This document shows, one piece after another, positions 1 through 5,714 of a stretch of 7,964 nucleotides of DNA. Numbering within the stretch: the stretch's first letter is position 1; the number at the start of each line of letters is the position of its first letter. Made by a program: the position numbers and the translations under genes. The notes under the pieces are model-generated. The model saw nothing but the letters and a program-made list of their open reading frames with translations, searched no databases and had not been told where the DNA came from. Source of the DNA: Betaproteobacteria bacterium UBA7395 (GTDB lineage: Bacteria; Pseudomonadota; Gammaproteobacteria; Burkholderiales; Rhodocyclaceae); the NCBI GenBank assembly GCA_002470165.1, contig DKNF01000080.1, positions 1-7,964 on the forward strand, in the 5' to 3' direction.

Positions 1-117
1 TCAATTCCCGGGGCGATTCACATCCTTCTTCAGGTCGAAGCTCTTGGACTGGGTAGGGTAGCCCTTACGCTTGACGATGCACTGCCAGCGTTCGCCACGT
101 TGTCTGATTGTTGCCAT
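1..117 (-). pseudogene. N-terminal remnant of a phage/island tyrosine recombinase (integrase)
   Basis: This is a 38-residue frame running from an ATG at 117-115 to a TGA at 3-1. It begins MATIRQRGERWQCIVKRKGY and continues PTQSKSFDLKKD, which is the typical start of the arm-type DNA-binding domain of phage and island integrases (the R-x-R/G-x-W-x-x-x-V-x-x-K-G-Y-P pattern followed by S-K-S-F). After residue 32 it leaves the family pattern (VNRPGN, then stop), so the core-binding and catalytic domains with the R..HxxR..Y residues are absent. A purine-rich AGAGG lies about 8 bases before the ATG, so the original translation start appears intact. Full-length relatives usually have about 300-400 residues. 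I read it as a scar of a lost or rearranged element beside the tRNA-Val gene. It points away from the tRNA and lies on its 5' side. A rearranged int whose remainder lies elsewhere cannot be excluded at the window edge. Confidence 0.72.
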
Positions 118-132
118 GTCTGCTGCCTCTTG

Positions 133-165
133 GGTGACAGCAGGGTGACCGGTGAGAGGTGACAG
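133..165. repeat. Cluster of short GGTGAC direct repeats next to the integrase start
   Basis: GGTGAC occurs at 133-138, 144-149 and 158-163, with a partial copy GGTGAG at 151-156. The first and third copies extend to GGTGACAG. They lie between the integrase remnant and the tRNA-Val gene, just upstream of the int start codon. Arm-type binding sites of tyrosine recombinases are short direct repeats of this kind, often near int, so these may be a relic of an attachment region. The repeats are seen directly; the function is inference, and chance repetition of such a short word remains possible. Confidence 0.4.
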
Positions 166-195
166 GAGTCAGAACAGCCCGGAAAGCCTGTGGTG

Positions 196-270
196 GCGTC
201 GATAGCTCAGTGGTAGAGCATCGCCTTCACACGGCGGGGGTCGGGGGTTCGAAACCCTCTCGACGCACCA
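196..270 (+). tRNA. tRNA-Val (anticodon CAC)
   Basis: A complete cloverleaf can be folded by eye. The acceptor arm GCGTCGA pairs perfectly with TCGACGC. The D arm is GCTC/GAGC around AGTGGTA. The anticodon arm TCGCC/GGCGG has one T-G pair and the loop TTCACAC, giving anticodon CAC at 229-231, which reads GUG (Val). The variable region is GGGTC. The T arm GGGGG/CCCTC has one G-T pair and the loop TTCGAAA. The discriminator A is followed by an encoded CCA at 268-270. All stems are intact, so this should be a functional tRNA. It lies next to an integrase scar, which fits the common use of tRNA genes as integration targets. Confidence 0.95.
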
Positions 271-314
271 AACCGGATCAACGGCTTCTCCCTTCCCGAT
301 TTGCCCGTTTTATT

Positions 315-345
315 CCTTGCCCAGCCGGTTTGCGTCCGGGCAAGG
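315..345. terminator. Hairpin between tRNA-Val and the convergent M48 gene (possible terminator)
   Basis: CCTTGCCC at 315-322 pairs perfectly with GGGCAAGG at 338-345 across a 15-base loop. It sits in the 90-base gap between the plus-strand tRNA and the end of the minus-strand protease gene. Neither side has a good U-run immediately after the stem (minus strand continues AATAAAACGG, plus strand TTGGCG), so termination activity is uncertain. A T-rich stretch (GTTTTATT, 307-314) lies just before it on the plus strand. Nothing else was recognised in 271-360. Confidence 0.35.
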
Positions 346-360
346 TTGGCGTGCGTGCGC

Positions 361-1236
361 TCAATTTCGCGGGTCGGCCAGTTGCATGGCTTTCTGCTTC
401 ATCCGCTGGAAAGACTTGCTGTCACTGATGCTTTTGCTTTCGAAGGCATCGAGCCGTTCCCCCATGGCCTTGTCCAGTGCGCTCAGGCGGTCCTGCGGGG
501 CGGGGTGGGTTGAGAACAGCAGTTCGAAGTCGTGGTTGCTGCTGTTGCCGGCATACATGGCGATCACCCGAACGAGACCGTAGGGATCGTAGCCGGCGCG
601 CGCCGCATAGACGACGCCGAGGCGATCGGCTTCGTACTCGTCGCCCTTGTCCAGCCCCGACGAATACAGGTTCTGGGCCAGGTTGGCCAGCGGTTGGGCG
701 ACGATGTCGGCGTTACGGGTATTGCGCTGAGCGGTGGTGGCGGCAAGATTGGTCAGCGCGTTGGAGGTGTCCTTCTTGCGCATCGCGACCACGTAATGGC
801 GTTTCACGACATGCGCGATTTCATGCGCCACGACACCGGCCAGTTCCGATTCGTCGCGCAGTTCACGGAGCAGGCCCTTGGTCACGAACACATAGCCATC
901 CGGCGCGGCAAAGGCGTTGACGTTGCTGCTGTTGATGACGCCAAAGCGCCAGTTGATGTCGCTGCGACCGGTTTGCTTGGCAATCCAGCCACCCAGTTGA
1001 TTGATGTACTGCATCATTTCCCGGTCGGTGACCAGCGGTGCGGTGCCGAGCAGGGTTGCCGCCGCCGCCTGGCCAAGCTGGGCCTCTTCGGCTGGTGTTG
1101 TTTCTGCGCGGGCCAGTGTCGAGGCGACACCGCCGACGGCCTGGAGCTGTCGTTCGTCGATGCCGGCCCGGCGTAACTGTTCGGTACAGCCGCTGGCGAA
1201 GACCAGGCTGCTCAGGGCGATGATGAAAAGCTTCAT
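361..1236 (-). CDS. M48-family zinc metalloprotease, lipoprotein
   Basis: The 291-residue product has a short hydrophobic signal ending in FASGC, with Cys17 as the likely lipidated residue. The next residue is Thr rather than Asp, so outer-membrane sorting is expected under the Lol rule. The M48 peptidase domain spans roughly residues 50-255. It has the zinc motif HEIAH at 138-142, the third zinc ligand in an ExxAD motif at 200-204 (EYEAD) and the FSTHPAPQDRL segment at 241-251, typical of the BepA/LoiP/Oma1-like branch. It lacks the C-terminal TPR region of BepA, so it resembles the shorter LoiP-like proteases that act in envelope quality control. The start is supported by GGAG 8 bases upstream. 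It is the last gene of the operon, 18 bases after the SH3 gene. Catalytic residues are complete; the substrate is unknown. Confidence 0.9.
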   Translation of the reverse strand: MKLFIIALSSLVFASGCTEQLRRAGIDERQLQAVGGVASTLARAETTPAEEAQLGQAAAATLLGTAPLVTDREMMQYINQLGGWIAKQTGRSDINWRFGVINSSNVNAFAAPDGYVFVTKGLLRELRDESELAGVVAHEIAHVVKRHYVVAMRKKDTSNALTNLAATTAQRNTRNADIVAQPLANLAQNLYSSGLDKGDEYEADRLGVVYAARAGYDPYGLVRVIAMYAGNSSNHDFELLFSTHPAPQDRLSALDKAMGERLDAFESKSISDSKSFQRMKQKAMQLADPRN

Positions 1237-1254
1237 GGTTGCGCTCCGCCGTGG

Positions 1255-1758
1255 TCAGTTGGGCAATTCGGGAATGTCGCGCGCGCTGAGCTTGCGGGCG
1301 GCGGCAAACCGGTTGATTTCGGTCGGCTTCGCACGGAATGCGTCCAGCTTGGCGACTTCACGCGGATTGGGTTGGGCCTGCGCCAGCTTCTCGCGGGACA
1401 GTCCCTTGGCGCCGGTCGTCGCGGCACTTTTTGTGGTGCCGGTGCGGACGACGTTGCCAATGGCGGTCAGCGCGTTGCCGCCGGAACCCGCTGGGGCGGC
1501 CATGCGCACATTGAGCAGGCGAACCCAGCCGGTCTTGCCATCTTCCGTGCGAACCTTGCTCCAGCCGCCCTTGCCCTCGAGTACGGTCAGTTTGGCCTCG
1601 GCGGGCAGACTGGCCAGACTCTTGGCATCGGTATAGGCATCGGCCAGCAAGTCGCTGGCACGGATCAGCGTGCCCGGTGTGGCCAGGGCATTCCCGGCCA
1701 GAAGGAGGGCGACGACGAGGGTGCCCTGGTGAATGATGCGGAAAGGCGATCGGGTCAT
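1255..1758 (-). CDS. Exported bacterial SH3-domain protein with conserved-looking C-terminal tail
   Basis: The 167-residue product has an N-terminal signal sequence with a hydrophobic core at about 13-22 and likely cleavage after ALA (residue 26), so it is probably periplasmic. Residues about 28-86 look like a bacterial SH3 (SH3b/SH3_3) domain: an alternating beta pattern with GGWSKVRTEDGKTGWVRLLNV at its end, where the GWV motif is characteristic. A Gly/Ala/Thr-rich linker (87-117) leads to a charged tail (118-165, GLSREKLAQAQPNP...), predicted helical, that I cannot assign to a named domain. SH3b domains often bind peptidoglycan or proteins. The ATG overlaps the cyclase stop (ATGA at 1758-1755) and has GGGAG 6 bases upstream, so translation is probably coupled. 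I infer that it acts with the flanking cyclase and protease; its molecular function is unknown. Confidence 0.8.
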   Translation of the reverse strand: MTRSPFRIIHQGTLVVALLLAGNALATPGTLIRASDLLADAYTDAKSLASLPAEAKLTVLEGKGGWSKVRTEDGKTGWVRLLNVRMAAPAGSGGNALTAIGNVVRTGTTKSAATTGAKGLSREKLAQAQPNPREVAKLDAFRAKPTEINRFAAARKLSARDIPELPN

Positions 1759-3659
1759 GTGCGCTCCCGGGGTTCGAACAGGCGGACGGCTTGGTGACGT
1801 CCCTTGACGGTGACTTCACCATGGTCGATGAAGTCGAATACATTACCACAGGCGTCGCGTGTCGCCTGCGAGACGAGAATGCGGGCAACGCCCTTGGTTT
1901 CGCCCTCGATGCGGCTGGCCAGGTTAACCGTGTCGCCGATGGCCGTGTAGTCGAGCCGCTGACTGGCGCCGAGAAAACCGACGACGGCCGGGCCGGTGTG
2001 TACCCCGATGCCGATATCGAAGTGGGCGTCGGACTCGCCCAGCGAATCCCGGAAGCGGGCCAGCGAATCGCTCATCGCCAGCGCTGCCCTGACCGCTTTG
2101 ACAGCGTGCTCGGGCTCATCCAGCGGTGCATTCCAGAACGCCATGATGGCGTCGCCGATGAATTTGTCGAGGGTGCCGCCCTGTTCGAAAATGGCGGCCA
2201 CCTGCATGTCGAAGTAGCGGTTGAGTAGCCGGACGACCTCTTCCGGTGAGCGGCTTTCGGAAATCGTCGTGAATCCCCGGATGTCCGAGAAGAGGACGGT
2301 GATTTCCCGGCTGGTACTGGCTTCTGCCTGTGCCAGCCGGCCTTCGCTGGTCAGGGAGAGAACGACATTCGGATCGAGGAAGCGCGCAAACATCTGGATG
2401 GCCTGGTCGCGTTGCCGTCGCTCGCGCAGATACGAAGTGGTGGCGGCCAGGGCAAGGGTTAGCCAGATCGCCAGCAGCGCCGAAAACGGCATCCACTGGA
2501 TGTTGCGGTCCAGCAGCAGCCAGGTGCTGCCGGCCACGATGGCGCTGACCAGTGCCAGGGCGCCGGCAATGGCGACCGGGTTGGGGCGGCGGGTGAAGGC
2601 CAGTGCGATCAGCAGCATCCCTGAAATTCCCAGCGCCAGGTTCCAGCTGTGGGGGGCTGGGCGCAGCCAGTCGTCGTCGCGCAAGTTGGCGACGGCGGTG
2701 GCGAGGATTTCGGGGCCGGGCGTTGTGGCGCCCAGCGGGGTTGGGCGAAGGTCGTGCAAGCCCGGCGCAGCGGCGCCGATGATGACGATCTTGCCCGTCA
2801 GGTCGGGCGGTGTGCCATTGCTGCGCAAGGCCGACAGGAAAACCTCATGGAAGGAATAGCGCTGGAAGGGGTGTCCATACCAGTGCAGGGCGATCGCATC
2901 GCGGGCCGGGACGGCCCAGCCCGACTGTTCGGCGATGCGCCGGGGCAGCGACGGCAGGGTCCAGCCGCGGTGCGGATAGTCGATCCAGTAGCGGCGGCCG
3001 ATCTGGTCTTCGTCAGCGAGGAAATTGATCAGTCCGGTCTGCCAGGCTGCCGGGTCGATCGCCTTGGGGGCGATCAGCGGCAGGGCGGCTAGCGGATCGG
3101 CAGCTGGTCCCTGCCTGGCGCCAATACCCTCGGGCAGGTCGCGTAATGGCGTGGCCTGTCCGTCGCCGGCGATGACCAGCGGGAGCAGTGCCTGATTGGC
3201 GAGAATGGCCTGGCTGAGCACAGCGTCGCTGCCGGGGCGGAACAGGTCGGGTTCGCTGAAGATCAGGTCGAAAGCGATGGCGGCGGGACGGGCGCTGCCG
3301 ATGAACTCGACCAGTTCGCCGTGGGTGGCACGGGGCCACGGCCAGTTGCCGGCGAGTTCGAGCATTTCCGGCGCATCCAGGCTGGCCTGGTCGATGTCGA
3401 TCAGGACGATGTCTGCCGGTGGTTGTCGGTCAATCGCGTGCCAGCGCAGCAGCACGTCGCCGAGTCGGGCATTCAGTCCGGAAAACAGGGCGGCCTGCTC
3501 GCCGCCAGCGAAGGCTAGCAGCAACAGCACGAACAAGACCCGGGTCAGCCAGCGCCCGGCCGCTTGGGCGGTGCGCGAGGGACTCGTGCTGTCCGGGATG
3601 GGAGAACGCTTGGACAAGATGTGGGCTTGTCGTGAAAATGCCCGCCGTGCGGCGGGCAT
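1755..3659 (-). CDS. CHASE2-domain class III adenylate cyclase (membrane sensor)
   Basis: The 634-residue frame has one N-terminal membrane segment (about 38-52), then a CHASE2 sensor domain (about 55-330) predicted in the periplasm. Three membrane helices follow (about 338-356, 361-383, 388-411), then a class III nucleotide cyclase domain (about 450-630) in the cytoplasm. Numbering is from the ATG at 3659. The metal-binding aspartates are Asp459 (FSDIRGFT) and Asp503 (DKFIGDAIMAFWN). The base-selecting pair is Lys499 and Thr572, the adenylate-specific class IIIb pattern. The transition-state residues are Asn579 and Arg583 (VNLASR). The product is therefore predicted to make cAMP in response to a periplasmic cue. 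The start is doubtful: the ATG at 3659-3657 lies inside a terminator hairpin and no Shine-Dalgarno sequence is visible. TTG at 3617-3615 (codon 15) is the next choice and would give 620 residues. The gene heads the operon with the SH3 and M48 genes. Confidence 0.9.
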   Translation of the reverse strand: MPAARRAFSRQAHILSKRSPIPDSTSPSRTAQAAGRWLTRVLFVLLLLAFAGGEQAALFSGLNARLGDVLLRWHAIDRQPPADIVLIDIDQASLDAPEMLELAGNWPWPRATHGELVEFIGSARPAAIAFDLIFSEPDLFRPGSDAVLSQAILANQALLPLVIAGDGQATPLRDLPEGIGARQGPAADPLAALPLIAPKAIDPAAWQTGLINFLADEDQIGRRYWIDYPHRGWTLPSLPRRIAEQSGWAVPARDAIALHWYGHPFQRYSFHEVFLSALRSNGTPPDLTGKIVIIGAAAPGLHDLRPTPLGATTPGPEILATAVANLRDDDWLRPAPHSWNLALGISGMLLIALAFTRRPNPVAIAGALALVSAIVAGSTWLLLDRNIQWMPFSALLAIWLTLALAATTSYLRERRQRDQAIQMFARFLDPNVVLSLTSEGRLAQAEASTSREITVLFSDIRGFTTISESRSPEEVVRLLNRYFDMQVAAIFEQGGTLDKFIGDAIMAFWNAPLDEPEHAVKAVRAALAMSDSLARFRDSLGESDAHFDIGIGVHTGPAVVGFLGASQRLDYTAIGDTVNLASRIEGETKGVARILVSQATRDACGNVFDFIDHGEVTVKGRHQAVRLFEPRERT

Positions 3660-3660
3660 T
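3635..3660 (-). terminator. Rho-independent terminator after the foldase gene, overlapping the cyclase start
   Basis: On the minus strand AATGCCCGCC and GGCGGGCATT form a perfect 10-bp GC-rich stem (3660-3651 with 3646-3637) around a 4-base loop, followed by a short T-run (TTTT at 3638-3635, partly in the stem). It begins 15 bases after the stop of the parvulin gene, the expected place for its terminator. The plus-strand side has no T-run. It contains the ATG of the longest cyclase frame, so it could limit read-through into the cyclase operon or sit in its leader. Confidence 0.75.
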
Positions 3661-3674
3661 GTCTGGATTGTGGC

Positions 3675-4460
3675 TTAGTTGACCTTGGCCTTGCTGCGCA
3701 GGTCGTTGATCAGTTTGTCCACCTGCATCTGGCCGGCACGCTGCTGCAGCTGCGGCTTGACCTGTTCGAACGGCGGCGGGGTCAGGGCGCGGCTGTCGTC
3801 GAGCTGGATGACGTGGAAACCGAAGTCGGTGCGCACCGGGGTCTTGGTGTACTCACCCTTCTTCAGCTTGGGCAGGGCCTCGGCGAAAGGCGGCACGTAG
3901 GCGTTCGGGGCGCTCCAGTCGAGCTCGCCACCCTTGTCCTTGGAACCGGGGTCGAGCGACTGCTTGGCCAGGGCGGCAAACTTCTCGCCCTTGTCGAGCT
4001 TGGCGATGATGGCCTTGGCGTCGTCTTCCTTTTCGACCAGGATGTGGCGGGCCTTGTATTCGGTGTTGCCGAGCGAGGCCTTGATTTTGTCGTATTCGGC
4101 CTTCAGTTGGGCGTCGGTGATCGGGTTGCTGCGCACGTAGTCGGCGAGGAAGGCGCGGATCAGGACGGCCTGGCGTGCCAGTTCGATCTGGCCCTGGATC
4201 TCGGGTTTCTTGTCGAGGCCTTTCTTCTTCGCTTCTTGGGAGAGCAGTTCGCGGCGAACCAGTTCTTCCTTGACGGCGTTCTTCAGCTCTTCGGAATCGG
4301 GCGCGCCCTGGGCCTTCTGTTCGGCCATGAAGGCATTGAATACCGATTGCGGGATGGCCTGGCCGTTAACCGTGGCGAAAGGCTTGCCCTGGGCCAGGGC
4401 CGGGGCGGAAACGAGGCTGCCGGCCAGCATCAGTGCGGCCAGGGAGGTCAGTTTGAACAT
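3675..4460 (-). CDS. Periplasmic parvulin-type peptidyl-prolyl isomerase (PpiC/SurA-like foldase)
   Basis: The 261-residue product has a clear signal peptide (MFKLTSLAALMLAGSLVSAP, cleavage after ALA at residue 23), so it is exported. Residues about 27-125 form a helical SurA/PrsA-like chaperone region (VNGQAIPQSVFNAF, then charged helices). Residues about 134-222 form a rotamase (parvulin) domain with ARHILV at 137-142, GGELDW at 177-182 and FGFHVIQL at 213-220. A C-terminal helix rich in Gln and Lys follows. It should catalyse cis-trans prolyl isomerisation and help fold envelope proteins. The frame is open back to 4529, but the ATG at 4460-4458 is chosen because it starts the signal peptide and has GGAA about 9 bases upstream. 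It lies 28 bases after the bolA-family gene and ends before a hairpin terminator, so it is the last gene of the yciB-yciI-bolA-foldase unit. Confidence 0.92.
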   Translation of the reverse strand: MFKLTSLAALMLAGSLVSAPALAQGKPFATVNGQAIPQSVFNAFMAEQKAQGAPDSEELKNAVKEELVRRELLSQEAKKKGLDKKPEIQGQIELARQAVLIRAFLADYVRSNPITDAQLKAEYDKIKASLGNTEYKARHILVEKEDDAKAIIAKLDKGEKFAALAKQSLDPGSKDKGGELDWSAPNAYVPPFAEALPKLKKGEYTKTPVRTDFGFHVIQLDDSRALTPPPFEQVKPQLQQRAGQMQVDKLINDLRSKAKVN

Positions 4461-4488
4461 GTTGGAATTCCGTGGGGTTGAACGAAAA

Positions 4489-4755
4489 TCATGGGGTTTC
4501 CGGTGCCCGGGCGTTGATCGCCAGGGCATGGATGCGACCTTGCATCAGGTCGCCTGCGGCATCGTACACCAGGCGATGACGGGCGAGTGTATTTTTGCCG
4601 GAAAAAACACTGGCCACGATATCGACCCGGAAATGACCGCCGTCGCGGGCGCCGGCGTGGCCGGCATGGCGATGCGATTCGTCTTCGATATGCAGGGTCT
4701 CGGGCTTGAGTACGGCCAGGCGCTCGCGCAGCAGGACCAGGGTGTCGGCGTGCAT
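4489..4755 (-). CDS. BolA-family protein
   Basis: The 88-residue product matches the BolA family over its whole length. It shows LHIEDESHRHAGHAG at about 21-35, HFRVDIVASVFSGKN at 41-55, LARHRLVY at 58-65 and the IHALAI motif at 75-80, with His76 the expected conserved histidine. BolA proteins pair with monothiol glutaredoxins to bind a [2Fe-2S] cluster and are linked to iron homeostasis and stress morphology in other bacteria; the partner is not in this window. The ATG shares one base with the YciI stop (TGATG at 4757-4753) and has no strong Shine-Dalgarno sequence, so it is probably translated by coupling. The same strand is open upstream in this frame to 5115, but that part overlaps yciI and yciB and is not coding. 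It could be called bolA, but I leave the symbol blank because proteobacteria often have several paralogues. Confidence 0.9.
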   Translation of the reverse strand: MHADTLVLLRERLAVLKPETLHIEDESHRHAGHAGARDGGHFRVDIVASVFSGKNTLARHRLVYDAAGDLMQGRIHALAINARAPETP

Positions 4756-5057
4756 CAGGCGGGCAGGACTTTCTTGAACGGTTTGACGGTGACCTTCTCG
4801 TACACGCCGGCAGCGATGTAGGGGTCGGCGTCGGCCCAGTCTTTGGCGGCAGCCAGCGAGGCGAATTCGGCAACGATCAGGCTGCCGGTGAAGCCGGCGC
4901 TGCCCGGGTCGGGTGAATCGATTGCCGGGCAGGGGCCGGCCAGCAGCAGGCGGCCTTCCTGCTGCAGGGCGAGCAGGCGTTCGACGTGGGCAGGGCGGGC
5001 GGCCATGCGCTGTTCGAGGGTGCCGGGGCGATCCTCGCCGATGATTGCGTAGAACAT
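4755..5057 (-). CDS. YciI-family protein
   Basis: The 100-residue product aligns end to end, from memory, with E. coli YciI. Shared segments are [15 protein letters not shown] (14-28), [15 protein letters not shown] (35-49), [11 protein letters not shown] (55-65), [15 protein letters not shown] (75-89) and the VKPFKKV tail. The family has a ferredoxin-like fold and a conserved His/Asp pair (here probably His24 with a nearby Asp), but its cellular reaction is not established. Two adjacent ATG codons exist. ATG 5057-5055 gives the best match to E. coli YciI and forms a TGATG junction with the yciB stop. ATG 5060-5058 would add one Met and has the better spacing to the purine-rich GGAAGAAG. It lies between yciB and the bolA-family gene, all overlapping. 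The long minus-strand open frame that continues upstream to 6734 is not coding. Confidence 0.9.
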   Translation of the reverse strand: MFYAIIGEDRPGTLEQRMAARPAHVERLLALQQEGRLLLAGPCPAIDSPDPGSAGFTGSLIVAEFASLAAAKDWADADPYIAAGVYEKVTVKPFKKVLPA

Positions 5058-5665
5058 CATTTTTCTTCTTCCATGTATTTCGACAGCATCGCGCCTTGCG
5101 CCAGCACGAAGGCAAACATCAGGCCCATGCCGCCGAACAGTTTGAAATTGACCCAGGTATCGGTCGAGAAATTGAAGGCGACGACCAGGTTGAGCACGCC
5201 CATGACGAGGAAGAAGCCAATCCACGCGAGATTGAGGCGGTCCCAGACCGCGTCCGGTAGCTTCATCTGCTCGCCGAGCATGGCCTTGATCGCGTTCTTC
5301 TTCATGAACCAGGCGGCAATCAGCATGCTGCCGGCGAAGGCCCAGTAGAGCAGCGTCGGTTTCCACATGATGAAGGCCTCGTTCTGGAAAGCCAGCGTCA
5401 TGCCGCCGAAAACGACCACCAGGCCCAGGCTGATCCACAGCATCTTGTCGACCTTGCCGTGACGGAAATGGACCCAGGCGATCTGGGCGGCAGTGGCCAC
5501 GATGACAACGATGGTCGCCAGCAGGATGGGCGCTTGTGCCGGATTGACCGCGGCGCCACCGAGCAGGCCGGCGACCCAGCCGGCTGCGGCCTCCGGATGT
5601 GCGCCGGCGTACTTGAAGCTGGCGAAAAAGAGGATGACCGGGAAGAGATCGAAGAGTAGTTTCAT
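5057..5665 (-). CDS. yciB: YciB / septation protein A family, inner-membrane protein
   Basis: The 202-residue product is strongly hydrophobic, with about five membrane segments. It carries family landmarks: [14 protein letters not shown] at the start, HGKVDKM at about 69-75, [12 protein letters not shown] near 82-93, a WKPTLLY segment, [20 protein letters not shown] at about 129-148, and a WVNFKLFG segment near the C-terminus. YciB proteins are linked to envelope synthesis and septation in enterobacteria and Shigella; the exact activity is not settled. Compared with E. coli YciB recalled from memory (about 179 residues), there is extra sequence at about residues 19-43 after the first helix. 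It is the first gene of the unit and its stop overlaps yciI (ATGA). No Shine-Dalgarno sequence precedes the ATG, while a consensus -10 lies only 8 bases upstream (see the promoter entry). Confidence 0.92.
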   Translation of the reverse strand: MKLLFDLFPVILFFASFKYAGAHPEAAAGWVAGLLGGAAVNPAQAPILLATIVVIVATAAQIAWVHFRHGKVDKMLWISLGLVVVFGGMTLAFQNEAFIMWKPTLLYWAFAGSMLIAAWFMKKNAIKAMLGEQMKLPDAVWDRLNLAWIGFFLVMGVLNLVVAFNFSTDTWVNFKLFGGMGLMFAFVLAQGAMLSKYMEEEK

Positions 5666-5673
5666 GGCGCCGC

Positions 5674-5700
5674 ATTATATACTTCATGCGGTTTGGACAA
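5674..5700 (-). promoter_or_regulatory. Predicted sigma70-type promoter for yciB, possibly leaderless
   Basis: On the minus strand a perfect -10 hexamer TATAAT lies at 5679-5674, with TTGTCC at 5700-5695 as a candidate -35 (15-base spacing, shorter than usual). The yciB ATG begins at 5665, 8 bases after the -10, so transcription would start at or within a base or two of the start codon. On the plus strand TATACT at 5678-5683 overlaps it and could be a -10 for the divergent response-regulator gene, but no good -35 (5655-5660 is AGTAGT) supports that. Confidence 0.55.
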
Positions 5701-5714
5701 GCGCGGATGGGCGA

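Noticed and set aside
1..22. TTCAATTCCCGG-like stretch at the left edge, reminiscent of a tRNA T-arm and hence a possible att repeat
   Set aside because: It does not match the 3' end of tRNA-Val(CAC), no CCA follows, and the other half would lie outside the window, so it cannot be supported.
532..1176. Plus-strand open frame opposite the M48 protease (also 477-920 and 1001-1636)
   Set aside because: No domain, no ribosome site that stands out, and the minus strand carries a protease with intact motifs and a lipobox.
3813..4481. Plus-strand 222-codon frame opposite the foldase gene
   Set aside because: Leu/Gly-rich repetitive translation mirrors the Lys/Ala/Glu-rich helices of the foldase on the other strand; no independent support.
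4461..4529. Upstream extension of the foldase frame to an earlier ATG
   Set aside because: It would add 23 residues in front of a textbook signal peptide and overlap the bolA-family gene; the ATG at 4460 is better.
5493..5714. Upstream extension of the HD-GYP reading frame
   Set aside because: It overlaps yciB on the other strand and its translation is low-complexity Ala/Pro/Arg/Met; the receiver fold starts at the ATG at 5715.
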